Shown here piece after piece: positions 35,296 to 44,614 of a stretch of 64,000 bases of DNA. A program made the position numbers and the translations under genes. Position 1 is the stretch's first letter, and every line of letters begins with the position of its first letter. This DNA is from Maribacter orientalis (GTDB taxonomy: Bacteria; Bacteroidota; Bacteroidia; Flavobacteriales; Flavobacteriaceae): the NCBI RefSeq assembly GCF_900109345.1, contig NZ_FNZN01000011.1, forward strand, positions 1 to 64,000. Reading direction: 5' to 3'. Under the pieces are notes generated by a model, which saw nothing but the letters and a program-made list of their open reading frames with translations, searched no databases and was not told the origin of the DNA.

Positions 35296-36093
35296 TTAAA
35301 GTTTTTTAATTTTTATATTTCGGAACCAAATAGGGCTTGAATGATCTTGAAATCCAATATAGCCTGTTTTGAACTTTCCGTAATCTTTACTGTTTTTCCA
35401 TTTATCGGAATTTTTTTTCGCGTACCAAGCTTCGTCCCATGGTACAAAAGATACTACTTTTTTCCCGTTCAACCAGTGTTCAACCTGCTCTGGTGTAAAG
35501 ATGATTTTAGTGGTGTTCCATTCTCCAGCAGGATTTAAAATTTTGCCATTTGGGTCTGCAGCATGCATAGCATAATCAGAAGCTGTTTGTTGAAGCGGTT
35601 TTAGTTCTTCTGGCTTGTCGGTATATCCTAAACTTAAATTGTAATCGGTTAAATCATGAATGCTGGCATAGTTCTCATCATCTATTAGTTGATATTCTGG
35701 GGAAACTTCCGGTGGGCTGTCATACCCTTCTTTTAGGTGATAGAAGATGCCACTGTTTCCTCCTTTGGGTAATTTCCACTCAACATAAAGTTCAAAATTA
35801 TCGAACTCTTCGTCACCATAAATGATATCGGTTCCACCAGTGTAATCTTGTTCCTTTCCTAATTCGGTGTCGAATTGTAGTTCTCCGTTTTTAGCTATCC
35901 AACCCGGGGGTAATTCCTTGCCATTGTATGCACGCCATCCTTTTGTAGTTTTACCATCGAATAAGGTAATCCATTCATTTTTGGTTTCAACTTCAGTAGT
36001 GACTTTTAAATCTTCTTTTTTGTTTTTATCCGTTTTACAGGATACTATGGAAAGTAACAAAAATAATATAGTAGGGTAGGTGAATTTTCTCAT
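35296..36093 (-). CDS. DUF1080 (3-keto-glycoside hydrolase-like) lipoprotein
   Basis: A 265-residue lipoprotein (lipobox SIVSC) with one DUF1080 domain: EWITLFDGKTTKGWRAYNG, YGDEEFDNFELYVEWKLPKGGNSGIFYHL and GYIGFQDHSSPIWFRNIKIK. The domain has a laminarinase-like jelly-roll fold and several members hydrolyse 3-keto-disaccharides. It is the first gene of the cluster DUF1080, Gfo/Idh, SGNH-cytochrome, ThuA, so substrate would be oxidised at C3 and then cleaved. Substrate is unknown. Confidence 0.87.
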   Translation of the reverse strand: MRKFTYPTILFLLLSIVSCKTDKNKKEDLKVTTEVETKNEWITLFDGKTTKGWRAYNGKELPPGWIAKNGELQFDTELGKEQDYTGGTDIIYGDEEFDNFELYVEWKLPKGGNSGIFYHLKEGYDSPPEVSPEYQLIDDENYASIHDLTDYNLSLGYTDKPEELKPLQQTASDYAMHAADPNGKILNPAGEWNTTKIIFTPEQVEHWLNGKKVVSFVPWDEAWYAKKNSDKWKNSKDYGKFKTGYIGFQDHSSPIWFRNIKIKKL

Positions 36094-36149
36094 TTTTTCA
36101 GTCGTGTTTTAGTAGCGTAAGTGAAAACCTCACACAGTACTGAAATTAC

Positions 36150-36193
36150 AAAAAAAAATAATGGCGATAAAGGTATTTCCCTATATCGCCATT
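36150..36193 (-). terminator. Intrinsic terminator of purA
   Basis: A perfect 10-bp stem AATGGCGATA / TATCGCCATT (36160-36169 with 36184-36193) is followed on the minus strand by an eight-T run. It lies 38 nt behind the purA stop. Confidence 0.88.
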
Positions 36194-36230
36194 CTCGTTA
36201 GTCGAACAACCTTTTCAGGCCGCTAAATGT

Positions 36231-37502
36231 TTATCTGTGAATTGTTTGAATTCTGTCTGGGCCAACAGAAACAATTTTAATAGGCACTTCTAATTCTTTT
36301 TCTAGAAAATCGATATAGTCGTTCAATGATTTTGGTAATTGGTCGGCAGAAGTCATTTTTGTTAAATCTTCTTTCCAACCATTCATTTCTGTGTATATCG
36401 GAGTTACATTTTCTGCTTCTATATTGTATGGAAAATGCTCGATTTTTTCTCCTTTATAGTTGTAAGCAGTACAAACTTTTAGTTTATCGAATCCGCTCAA
36501 TACGTCACCTTTCATCATCATTAACTCGGTAACGCCATTTATACGAACTGCATATTTTAAGGCTACTAAATCTAACCATCCACAACGTCTTGGTCTGCCT
36601 GTTGTAGCGCCAAATTCATTACCTACGCGACCCATTGTTTCGCCATCTTCATCAAATAATTCAGTGGGGAACGGACCGCTACCTACTCTTGTGGTATATG
36701 CCTTGAATATTCCTTTTACTTCACCAATTTGATTTGGAGCAACACCTAAGCCGGTACATGCACCAGCTGCGGTAGTATTAGATGAAGTTACGAAAGGGTA
36801 TGTTCCAAAATCAATATCCAGAAGTGATCCCTGTGCACCTTCGGCCAATATTTTTTTACCTTCTTTTTGGGCTTGGTATAAGTATTCTTCACTATCTATA
36901 AAAGTTAATGCTTTTAACTCGGTTACAGCTTTAAAGAAATCGGCTTCTAGCTCAGCAAGATCATATTGAATATCTACATCGTAGAAACTTATCATTGCTT
37001 CATGTTTATTTGCTAGACTACGATATTTTTCTTTCCAATCACTTAGTTCTAAATCACCAATTCGCATTCCGTTTCTACCAGTCTTATCCATGTAAGTAGG
37101 ACCAATTCCTTTTAAAGTAGAGCCAATTTTCGCTTTGCCTTTAGAGGCTTCAGAAGCAGCATCTAACAAACGGTGGGTTGGTAAAATCAAGTGTGCCTTT
37201 CTAGAAATAAATAATTTGGACTTAATATCCAGATTAAATTTCTTCAATGCATCTAATTCTTTTTGAAAAATAACTGGGTCGATAACAACACCGTTACCAA
37301 CAACGTTAACTGCATTTTTATGAAAAATTCCTGAAGGAATAGTATGTAACACATGCTTTATTCCATCAAACTCCAATGTATGACCAGCATTTGGCCCGCC
37401 TTGAAAACGAGCAATAATGTCATAATTTTCGGTTAATACATCAACAATTTTTCCTTTTCCTTCGTCACCCCATTGTAGGCCTAACAATAAATCTACTGCC
37501 AT
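36231..37502 (-). CDS. purA: Adenylosuccinate synthetase
   Basis: A 423-residue GTP-dependent enzyme joining IMP and aspartate in AMP synthesis. Visible are the N-terminal QWGDEGKGKIVD (catalytic Asp and phosphate loop), FQGGPNAGHT, GIGPTYMDKTGRNGMR, the IMP-binding EGAQGSLLDIDFGTYPFVT, ATTGRPRRCGW and the C-terminal GPDRIQTI. Full family length. It lies 19 nt behind the Fur-type gene and is co-transcribed with it, ending at a strong terminator. PurA is a known target of (p)ppGpp, and the synthase gene lies two genes upstream. Confidence 0.95.
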   Translation of the reverse strand: MAVDLLLGLQWGDEGKGKIVDVLTENYDIIARFQGGPNAGHTLEFDGIKHVLHTIPSGIFHKNAVNVVGNGVVIDPVIFQKELDALKKFNLDIKSKLFISRKAHLILPTHRLLDAASEASKGKAKIGSTLKGIGPTYMDKTGRNGMRIGDLELSDWKEKYRSLANKHEAMISFYDVDIQYDLAELEADFFKAVTELKALTFIDSEEYLYQAQKEGKKILAEGAQGSLLDIDFGTYPFVTSSNTTAAGACTGLGVAPNQIGEVKGIFKAYTTRVGSGPFPTELFDEDGETMGRVGNEFGATTGRPRRCGWLDLVALKYAVRINGVTELMMMKGDVLSGFDKLKVCTAYNYKGEKIEHFPYNIEAENVTPIYTEMNGWKEDLTKMTSADQLPKSLNDYIDFLEKELEVPIKIVSVGPDRIQTIHR

Positions 37503-37521
37503 CTAAATATTATATACTTGG

Positions 37522-37998
37522 TTAGTTCTTATTATTTTCTTTCGTACCTACTTCTTTTGCAGGTGTATTTTTGGTCCCATAAAAATAAAGTGAATGTGCA
37601 TTTATTTTAATGTTAAAAACCTCTTCAATTGTTTTTTTGATAGATTGAATTCTAGGGTCGCAGAACTCCATTACTTCTCCGGTATCGGTAAGTATAACAT
37701 GGTCATGTTGATGGTCAAAATAAGACTTTTCATATTGAGCCTGATTTTTACCAAACTGATGTTTGCGTACTAGTTTGCAATCTAAAAGTAGTTCTATGGT
37801 GTTATATAAAGTAGCCCTACTAACTCTATATTTCTTGTTCTTCATGTTAATATAAAGTGACTCTATGTCGAAATGTTCGTCACTTTCATAAATTTCTTGA
37901 AGTATAGCGTAGCGTTCAGGGGTTTTTCTATGTCCTTTGTCTTCTAAAAAGGTAGTGAAGACGTTTTTTACAATTTCTTGATTTTTATCCGAAGACAT
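37522..37998 (-). CDS. Fur family transcriptional regulator
   Basis: A 158-residue Fur/PerR/Zur-type repressor. The winged helix (about 20-85) has [16 protein letters not shown] and [21 protein letters not shown]; the metal-binding dimer domain has [19 protein letters not shown] with the usual His cluster. The CxxC structural zinc pair of many Fur proteins is missing; only one cysteine follows (EFCDP). The ATG at 37998 is preferred because an upstream in-frame TTG (38019) lies in the -7 element. Regulated metal or peroxide signal not decidable. Confidence 0.87.
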   Translation of the reverse strand: MSSDKNQEIVKNVFTTFLEDKGHRKTPERYAILQEIYESDEHFDIESLYINMKNKKYRVSRATLYNTIELLLDCKLVRKHQFGKNQAQYEKSYFDHQHDHVILTDTGEVMEFCDPRIQSIKKTIEEVFNIKINAHSLYFYGTKNTPAKEVGTKENNKN

Positions 37999-38016
37999 AT
38001 TTACTGCATTAATATA

Positions 38017-38024
38017 CAAATGTA
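38017..38024 (-). promoter_or_regulatory. Predicted -7 element of the fur-purA operon
   Basis: Minus-strand TACATTTG is an exact TAnnTTTG match; predicted start of transcription about 13 nt before the ATG at 37998. Confidence 0.5.
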
Positions 38025-38047
38025 CAGTTAAATTTTAATTTCCTTTT

Positions 38048-40252
38048 CTAAATTCGGGTTACTTTGTCAATACCATTAATCTCTCTTAATGAATCGGTCA
38101 ATTTTTTAAGGATAGCCTTGTTTTTTACCACCACGGTAATTTTTCCTTTAAAGGTGCCGCCATCTGTACTAAAGTTTAGATTACGCATATTCACATGCAT
38201 AATATCCGATATCACTTCTGTAATGTCACTGACCAAACCAAGGTTGTCTATACCTGTTAGCTCTATATCTGCCTGATATTCCTGTTGTGAAGAATCAATC
38301 CATTTGGCACTTATAATGCGATACGCATAATTAGATTGCAAGGATATCGCATTCGGACAATTCTTTTTATGAACTTTAATACCTTCAGATACACTTACGA
38401 ATCCGAATACTTCATCGCCAGGTATAGGGTTACAACATTGAGAAAGTTTATATTCTAATTTTTCTTCCTCTTTGCCAAAAACCAGCATGTCATACTTAGA
38501 TGTGATTTCTTCTTTATTGATATCTTCATGCACAGGAGTTCTACGCATTCGATTTTTGAAGAAACTGATAAATGCATTGTTGTAAGAAGATGCAAAATCT
38601 TTCAACATCGTATTGTCTATAGAACCAATACCGACACGATAAAAGAGGTCTAAACTAGTTTTAAGTTTAAAAAAGGTGACCATTTTATTAATCGAATCCT
38701 CATTTAAACTTACTTTTTGCGATTTTAGTTTTCTACGTAAAATTTCTTTGCCATCTTCAGCAACAGACTTTCGCTCTTCTCTTAATACCGACTTTATTTT
38801 TGCTCTAGCCCTAGCGGTGGTGGCATAATCTAACCAGTTTTGATTTGGTGTGGCTTGCTCGGATGTAATGATTTCTACTTGATCACCACTCTGTAATGTT
38901 GTATTTAGGGGAACTAATTTTCCATTTACTTTTGAGCCTCTCGTACGCATGCCTACTTCAGTATGAATATTAAAAGCAAAATCTAATGGCGTGGCTCCTT
39001 TGGGTAGCGATTTTAATTCACCCTTTGGGGTAAATACAAAAATCTCTTTAGAATATAAATTGAGCTTAAATTCTTCAACAAAGTCAACAGCATTGGTATT
39101 TGCATTTTCCAATGCTTCTTGAAGTTTATTTAACCATACTTCAATACCTTGTTCTTTTTGATCTCCATGCTTGTATTTAAAATGTGCTGCATACCCTTTT
39201 TCGGCTATTTCATGCATGCGCTCACTTCTAATTTGTACCTCTACCCATTTGCCTTTGGGTCCCATTACTGTAATGTGTAATGCTTCATAACCTGTAGATT
39301 TAGGAGAAGATATCCAGTCTCTTAAGCGAACTGGGTTTGGAGTGAAGTGGTCTGTTACTATAGAATATATCTTCCACGCGAGAAATTTTTCATTCTCTGT
39401 ATCAGACTTATAAATTATCCTAATAGCAAACTTATCGTAGATTTCTTCGAAGGTTACGTTCTGATTAAGCATTTTTCTACGCATAGAAAAAATGGACTTC
39501 ATTCTCCCTTTTATGACGTAGTTAAGACCTTCTTTTTTAAGAGAATTATCTATGGTATCTGAAAATGCATTGATATACGCTTGTTGCTCTTCTTTGCTAT
39601 CTTCTATCTTATCCTTAATAGATTTATATACTTCTGGTTCGGTATACTTTAAACTTAAATCCTCTAGCTCTGTTTTAATATTGTACAGTCCAATTCTATG
39701 GGCTAAAGGAGCATAAATGTACAAGGTTTCAGATGCTATTTTAACCTGTTTATGCTCTGGCATAGAATCCATGGTGAGCATATTGTGATAGCGGTCTGCA
39801 ATCTTAATTATAATAACGCGCACATCATCATTTAAGGTCAATAACATTTTTCTAAAATTCTCAGCTTGCTGAGAAATGTTCATGTCCTTTTTTAAATGTG
39901 ATATTTTAGTAAGACCGTCTACTATGCGGGCAACTGTTTCACCAAACATACGATCAATATCATCTAAAGTATACTCGGTATCTTCAACAACATCATGAAG
40001 TAAGGCAGAGGCTATCGAAACAGCATCAAGACCAATTTCAGAGGCAACAATTTTTGCTACTGCTATAGGGTGGAATATGTAAGCTTCGCCAGATTTTCTA
40101 CGTTGATTTTTATGCGCGTCAACAGCCACTTCAAAGGCACTACGTATAAGTGTTTTGTCCTCATCGGTAAGGGTTTGGTAGCTAATACGCAATAATTCCT
40201 TATACTCTTGAGCTATTAGCTTGTTTTCCTCTTCTATCGCTGCCTTTGTCAT
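38048..40252 (-). CDS. rsh: RelA/SpoT homologue: bifunctional (p)ppGpp synthetase/hydrolase
   Basis: A 734-residue long RSH. The HD hydrolase domain (about 45-200) has YIFHPIAVAKIVASEIGLD, SALLHDVVEDTEYTLDDI and IIKIADRYHNM, so hydrolase residues are intact. The synthetase domain follows (about 225-370: GRMKSIFSMRRKML, FAIRIIYK, GYEALHITVMGPKGKWVEVQIR), then TGS (VFTPKGELKSLPKGATPLDFAF), a zinc-finger-like helical region and a C-terminal ACT domain. It should make and break the stringent-response alarmone. It lies 50 nt upstream of the fur-purA operon. Confidence 0.95.
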   Translation of the reverse strand: MTKAAIEEENKLIAQEYKELLRISYQTLTDEDKTLIRSAFEVAVDAHKNQRRKSGEAYIFHPIAVAKIVASEIGLDAVSIASALLHDVVEDTEYTLDDIDRMFGETVARIVDGLTKISHLKKDMNISQQAENFRKMLLTLNDDVRVIIIKIADRYHNMLTMDSMPEHKQVKIASETLYIYAPLAHRIGLYNIKTELEDLSLKYTEPEVYKSIKDKIEDSKEEQQAYINAFSDTIDNSLKKEGLNYVIKGRMKSIFSMRRKMLNQNVTFEEIYDKFAIRIIYKSDTENEKFLAWKIYSIVTDHFTPNPVRLRDWISSPKSTGYEALHITVMGPKGKWVEVQIRSERMHEIAEKGYAAHFKYKHGDQKEQGIEVWLNKLQEALENANTNAVDFVEEFKLNLYSKEIFVFTPKGELKSLPKGATPLDFAFNIHTEVGMRTRGSKVNGKLVPLNTTLQSGDQVEIITSEQATPNQNWLDYATTARARAKIKSVLREERKSVAEDGKEILRRKLKSQKVSLNEDSINKMVTFFKLKTSLDLFYRVGIGSIDNTMLKDFASSYNNAFISFFKNRMRRTPVHEDINKEEITSKYDMLVFGKEEEKLEYKLSQCCNPIPGDEVFGFVSVSEGIKVHKKNCPNAISLQSNYAYRIISAKWIDSSQQEYQADIELTGIDNLGLVSDITEVISDIMHVNMRNLNFSTDGGTFKGKITVVVKNKAILKKLTDSLREINGIDKVTRI

Positions 40253-40296
40253 ACTATATTAAAAATAAGATAAACTTAGATGATGGACAACAAAAA

Positions 40297-41529
40297 TTAC
40301 GCCTTTAAATTACGTATGCGATCTATAAGTGGCGGATGTGAATAATGCATGAATACATATGCCGGATGCGGCGTCAAATTACTAAGACTATTTTTGGATA
40401 GTTTTTTTAAGGAACTTATCAATGGATCTGCTGCATAAGTGTCTTTTGCATAATCATCGGCTTGATACTCGAATTTTCTAGAAAAGTAGTTCATTAATAA
40501 TCCGGTAATCTCGGAAATCGGACTATACAAAATACCAAAACCAATTAGGGCGGCATGAAAGCTAGGCCGTTCAACACCAATCGCTAATGATACTTCAGGA
40601 TTGTTAATGAAAAGGGATAATAGAAACAACATAAACCCGGCAAGTAAAATTGATGTTGCTAAATTGAAAATAATGTGCTTGCGTTTATAGTGCCCAATTT
40701 CATGCGCTAAAACAGCAACGATTTCTTCTTCTTCCAAATCATTGATCAGCGTATCATAAAGCGTTACTCTTTTTTCTTTCCCAAAACCAGAAAAATAGGC
40801 ATTGGCTTTAGTTGAACGCTTAGAACCATTAATAACAAATATATGTTGCAAGTCAAAACCAACACTTGCAGCATAATGTTCAATTTTTTCTTTTAAGCTA
40901 CCTGCTTCTAATGGCACTTGTTTGTTGAACAAGGGTACAATTAGTTTACTATAGAACAAGTTCATGATTAAGGTGAAGATTGTAATTAGACCCCAAGTAT
41001 ATAACCAAAAATTTGAACCTGACCATTGAAAGAACCAAATCACCAACGATAAGATACCACCTCCAATAATAATGGTCATGGCCCATTGCTTCAATTTATC
41101 GATTAAGAATGTTTTGTGAGTGGTTTTGTTGAATCCGAATTTTTGTTCGATTACAAATGTTTGATAGTAAGAAAAGGGAATATTTAAAATATCGCTACCG
41201 AGCATTATTATTCCGAAGAAAATTAAAGCTTGTATAATGGTATTGCTAGTGTAATTAAAAGCAACTTCATCTACCCATTCAAAACCTCCAAAAAATAAAA
41301 AACCTAGAATAAGGGCTAAGGAAAATGTAGAGGTTATTATACCGAACTTGTAATTACTTAATTTATAAGCTTGGGATTTTTCATATTCTTGAGCGTTATA
41401 CACATCGTTAAGGTCATTTGGGATAGGGTCTTTGAAGCGTTTGGCATTCAGATAATTCATTACAGTGTCGAGAATAAATTCGCCGACTAGAATGAAAAGA
41501 ATACAGTAAAAAACAAATGTTTTGTCCAT
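40297..41529 (-). CDS. M48 family (Ste24/CAAX-type) membrane metallopeptidase
   Basis: A 410-residue polytopic zinc protease. About seven hydrophobic segments, the Ste24-typical NAYFSGFGKEKRVTLYDTLI, the zinc motif HEIGHYKRKH and the third ligand region KFEYQADDYA. It faces the cytoplasm or membrane interior and degrades membrane or misfolded proteins. It is preceded by the TrmH-type gene (45 nt) and followed by rsh (44 nt). Confidence 0.9.
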   Translation of the reverse strand: MDKTFVFYCILFILVGEFILDTVMNYLNAKRFKDPIPNDLNDVYNAQEYEKSQAYKLSNYKFGIITSTFSLALILGFLFFGGFEWVDEVAFNYTSNTIIQALIFFGIIMLGSDILNIPFSYYQTFVIEQKFGFNKTTHKTFLIDKLKQWAMTIIIGGGILSLVIWFFQWSGSNFWLYTWGLITIFTLIMNLFYSKLIVPLFNKQVPLEAGSLKEKIEHYAASVGFDLQHIFVINGSKRSTKANAYFSGFGKEKRVTLYDTLINDLEEEEIVAVLAHEIGHYKRKHIIFNLATSILLAGFMLFLLSLFINNPEVSLAIGVERPSFHAALIGFGILYSPISEITGLLMNYFSRKFEYQADDYAKDTYAADPLISSLKKLSKNSLSNLTPHPAYVFMHYSHPPLIDRIRNLKA

Positions 41530-41574
41530 AGAATATATTGAAAAATGGAATATTAAAAAGCGATTTTAAGCTTT

Positions 41575-42387
41575 TTAGATATTTAATTTTCGTTGGCGTT
41601 TAGCTTCAAAGATAAGTATTGCCGCAGATACTGAAACGTTCATAGAATCAATTTCACCCTCCATCGGTATAATAATATTCTGAGTAGAATTTTGCAGCCA
41701 TTCATCACTTAGACCAGAGTTTTCTGTTCCGACCACTATAGCGGTAGGTCCTTTGAAATCCACTGTTGTATACTCCTTAGAGGCAGATAAAGCTGCACAG
41801 TAAACTTGAAACCCTTCTTTTTTTAAGTAGGATACTATTTCTGTTGTGCTTCCCATTTTAATATTTCTAGAAAATACACAACCGACACTAGAACGGATAA
41901 TATTTGGATTGTAAAGGTCTGTTTTAGGATTAGCTATTAGTACAGCATCAAGGTTAGCAGCATCAGCTGTGCGTAATAATGCACCAATATTACCAGGTTT
42001 TTCAGGTGCTTCTGCTATAAGAACCAAAGGGCTTTTATGGCTGAATTTCAATGATGATACAAAGTGGTCTTTACTTTTTACTATCGCTAGCACACCTTCA
42101 GTTGTGTCTCGGTAAGCCAATTTTTTATAAACTTCGTTACTAACTGATATTAGTTTTTCGGGGTTGAATGATTTTAAAAAACGATTATTCTGAACATCGT
42201 TTAAAATATTTGCACAATAGAAAATAGTGTCTATTTCATAATTTGTTCTATTGGCAATTTGAAGTTCACGCATTCCTTCCAAAACAAATAAGCCAGTTTT
42301 TTTTCGTTCTCTAGATTTTTCCTTTAATAAAAGAACCTTCTTTATTAGGGGGTTATGTAAGCTAGATATATGTTTTGATGAATGCAT
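41575..42387 (-). CDS. TrmH/SpoU family RNA 2'-O-methyltransferase
   Basis: A 270-residue SPOUT methyltransferase. An N-terminal substrate-binding domain (HNPLIKKVLLLKEKSRERKKTGLFVLEGMRE) precedes the knotted catalytic domain with motif 1 PEKPGNIGALLRTADAA, motif 2 IVVGTENSGLSDEW and motif 3 IPMEGEIDSMNVSVSAAILIFEA. Length fits the rRNA-modifying members. The ATG at 42387 is preferred because an upstream in-frame TTG is part of the -7 element; the message may be leaderless. Confidence 0.9.
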   Translation of the reverse strand: MHSSKHISSLHNPLIKKVLLLKEKSRERKKTGLFVLEGMRELQIANRTNYEIDTIFYCANILNDVQNNRFLKSFNPEKLISVSNEVYKKLAYRDTTEGVLAIVKSKDHFVSSLKFSHKSPLVLIAEAPEKPGNIGALLRTADAANLDAVLIANPKTDLYNPNIIRSSVGCVFSRNIKMGSTTEIVSYLKKEGFQVYCAALSASKEYTTVDFKGPTAIVVGTENSGLSDEWLQNSTQNIIIPMEGEIDSMNVSVSAAILIFEAKRQRKLNI

Positions 42388-42393
42388 GAATTG

Positions 42394-42401
42394 CAAAAGT
42401 A
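42394..42401 (-). promoter_or_regulatory. Predicted -7 element of the TrmH-type gene
   Basis: Minus-strand TACTTTTG is an exact TAnnTTTG match, six bases before the ATG at 42387. Confidence 0.45.
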
Positions 42402-42472
42402 ATGTAATCTGTTAAGTAGTTCATAATTTATCGACCAACGGATTTTTATAAACCAATAACGTAATTTTAATT

Positions 42473-43267
42473 ATGAACAAGTTTTTTATTATCGTTTTAA
42501 CCTTCTGTCTGTTTGCCTGTAAAGATAAGCCCAAGAAAGTGGGCTCTGTAGAGTCTGAAGAAACCGAGGTGAAGCAAGTTGAACAAACTATATATCCAAA
42601 GGAATTATTTAAGGTTTTTGAAGCTCATGGAGGATTAGATACATGGAAAGTTTATAAAACATTAAGTTTTGAGATACCAAATCCAGAATTTAATGAAGTT
42701 CAAACTATTGATCTTCAAAAACGATTTGATAAAATTTCTACACCAGTATATACCATAGGTTATGATGGTAGTGATGTTTGGCTTACAGACAATACAGGTG
42801 ATTACAAAGGAAAACCAAAGTTCTATCATAATCTAATGTTCTATTTCTATGCTATGCCATTTGTACTTTCAGATGACGGAATTACGTATGAAAAAATTGA
42901 TGCATTAGTTCATGAGGGTTTTAATTATCCAGGTTTTAAAATCACTTATAATAATGGCATTGGTGCATCATCTACCGATGAATATTATATTCATTATGAT
43001 GCAGAAACATTTCAAATGAAATGGTTAGGGTATACAATGACGTATTTTACCGGTGAGCCTTCCGAAAAAATAAACTGGATCAACTACAATGAATGGGAAA
43101 AGGTTGATGAGTTTTTATTGCCAAAAGCGATTACATGGCATACCTTAGATGAGGGCGTGATAAAAGAAGCTAAGAAAACGGTTAATTTTGAAAAAGCTAA
43201 TTTATCTATTGAAGCTAAGCCTGTAGAGTTTTATTCTAAACCTGAGAAAGCAGTAATCATAGAGTAA
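42473..43267 (+). CDS. DUF6503 family lipoprotein
   Basis: A 264-residue lipoprotein (lipobox LFAC, lipidated Cys16). After an acidic linker comes the DUF6503 region beginning FEAHGGLDTWKVYKTLSFEIP, with AMPFVLSDDGITYEK and YYIHYDAETFQMKWLGYTM later, reminiscent of LolA/LolB-like half-barrels. Function unknown. It is divergent from the TrmH-type gene and closed by its own terminator, so it does not belong to the cofactor operon that follows. Confidence 0.75.
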   Translation: MNKFFIIVLTFCLFACKDKPKKVGSVESEETEVKQVEQTIYPKELFKVFEAHGGLDTWKVYKTLSFEIPNPEFNEVQTIDLQKRFDKISTPVYTIGYDGSDVWLTDNTGDYKGKPKFYHNLMFYFYAMPFVLSDDGITYEKIDALVHEGFNYPGFKITYNNGIGASSTDEYYIHYDAETFQMKWLGYTMTYFTGEPSEKINWINYNEWEKVDEFLLPKAITWHTLDEGVIKEAKKTVNFEKANLSIEAKPVEFYSKPEKAVIIE

Positions 43268-43301
43268 AAATTTTCTCTAACTCATATAATTTTTTTAAAA
43301 T

Positions 43302-43332
43302 AGGGGCCATCTTTATGGCACCTTATTTTTTA
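43302..43332 (+). terminator. Intrinsic terminator between the DUF6503 gene and moaD
   Basis: An 8- to 9-bp stem with one mismatch (AGGGGCCAT / ATGGCACCT) around CTTT is followed by an interrupted T-run of nine bases. Confidence 0.65.
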
Positions 43333-43366
43333 TAAGTAACTTGAATTTGAATAAATTTTTTGAAAA

Positions 43367-43609
43367 ATGAACGTACTTTTTTTTGGAATTGCCAAAGATA
43401 TTGTGGGAAGTTCTCAAATTACATTTTCTGATGAATTTAAAAAGCCTAATTCTGTTGCGGCATTGAAGGCTCAGTTGATGTTGTCTTATCCAGAACTTTC
43501 AAAATTAACTTCTTTGGCGGTAGCTGTAAATAGTGAATATGCAGAAGATGATGTATCTTTAACTGTGGGTGATGAAATAGCTATCATACCACCAGTAAGT
43601 GGAGGATAA
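43367..43609 (+). CDS. moaD: Molybdopterin synthase sulphur carrier subunit MoaD
   Basis: An 80-residue ubiquitin-like protein ending in the obligatory di-glycine (PPVSGG, residues 79-80), which MoeB adenylates and a sulphur donor turns into a thiocarboxylate. It is the first gene of the six-gene run moaD, moaE, moaC, mobA, moeB, TSUP. Its stop overlaps the moaE start by one base, so the two subunits are translated together. Confidence 0.92.
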   Translation: MNVLFFGIAKDIVGSSQITFSDEFKKPNSVAALKAQLMLSYPELSKLTSLAVAVNSEYAEDDVSLTVGDEIAIIPPVSGG

Positions 43610-44028
43610 TGAGTGAAAAGATAATAGAAATAGTAGATAAGATAGATGCGTCAAAAGTATTTAACGAACTCTCACACCCCAAAAGTGGTGGTATTTGTGT
43701 GTTTGTTGGTACAGTTAGGGAATTTACCAAGGGTGAAGAAGTAGTTTCTTTAGAATTTGAGACCTATAAGAAAATGGCCTTAAAGGAAATGGATAAAATT
43801 GCTACCGAAGCCGTTGTTAAATGGAATTTAAATAAAGTGATTATTCGTCATGCAGTTGGTTTAAAAGAAGTTGAAGAGCCTGTAGTTGTCGTGGGTGCTT
43901 CTTCTGCACATAGAGATGCTTGTTTTGAGGCTTGTAGGTATTTAATAGACACCCTTAAAAAAACTGTCCCAATTTGGAAAAAAGAACGTTTTGAGAACAA
44001 ATCTGTTTGGGTATCGGCACATCCATAA
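43609..44028 (+). CDS. moaE: Molybdopterin synthase catalytic subunit MoaE
   Basis: A 139-residue large subunit that, with MoaD, puts two sulphurs into cyclic pyranopterin monophosphate. Visible are GGICVFVGTVREFTKG, the acceptor segment SSAHRDACFEACRYLIDTLK and the catalytic lysine region KTVPIWKKE. Family length. One-base overlap with moaD; 112 nt separate it from moaC, the only large gap in the operon. Confidence 0.93.
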   Translation: MSEKIIEIVDKIDASKVFNELSHPKSGGICVFVGTVREFTKGEEVVSLEFETYKKMALKEMDKIATEAVVKWNLNKVIIRHAVGLKEVEEPVVVVGASSAHRDACFEACRYLIDTLKKTVPIWKKERFENKSVWVSAHP

Positions 44029-44140
44029 ATTTTAAAGTTTTTTTGAATTATGGAGTTAAAGAGTTTTATTTGAATATGAAATAAACTCGATAAACCTAAG
44101 ATTAAAACAACCTCCATCTTATAGGTACATAACAATACAT

Positions 44141-44614
44141 ATGACTAAACAACTTTCACATATAGACGAATCTGGCAATGCCTCAATGGTAGATGTGTCA
44201 AATAAACAAGTATCAGTGCGAACAGCGGTTGCTACAGGAAAAGTTGTTTTTCCTTCAGATGTTTTTGATACCTTGGCCTCTCAAGACTTTTTGGGACATA
44301 AAGGAAGTATAATTCAAACAGCCGTTATTGCAGGAATTCAAGCGGTTAAAAAGACTGCTGAGTTAATTCCGCTTTGTCATCAACTCAATCTTTCCAAGAT
44401 ACAAATAGATATTGCCCCAGTAAAAAATGCTTTGCAAATTACCTGTAAAGTAAAATGCAACGAGCAAACAGGGGTTGAAATGGAAGCCCTAACAGGAGTT
44501 TCTGTCAGTGCATTAACTATTTACGATATGTGTAAGGCCTTGTCGCATGATATCAAAATTTCTGAAATACAATTAGAACAAAAAACAGGAGGTAAGAATG
44601 ACTTCAATCGCTAA
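44141..44614 (+). CDS. moaC: Cyclic pyranopterin monophosphate synthase MoaC
   Basis: A 157-residue enzyme for the second step of molybdenum cofactor synthesis (acts on the MoaA product). Motifs: DESGNASMVDVSNKQVSVRTA, KTAELIPLCHQLNLSK, and MEALTGVSVSALTIYDMCKAL with the active-site Asp and Lys. Its last 17 nt overlap the start of mobA. MoaA itself is encoded on the other strand at 49354-50337. Confidence 0.94.
   Translation: MTKQLSHIDESGNASMVDVSNKQVSVRTAVATGKVVFPSDVFDTLASQDFLGHKGSIIQTAVIAGIQAVKKTAELIPLCHQLNLSKIQIDIAPVKNALQITCKVKCNEQTGVEMEALTGVSVSALTIYDMCKALSHDIKISEIQLEQKTGGKNDFNR

Noticed and set aside
44060..44087. Imperfect hairpin between moaE and moaC as a molybdenum-cofactor riboswitch
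   Set aside because: Only a short bulged stem without T-run is visible; nothing of the large multi-helix cofactor-sensing RNA can be recognised.
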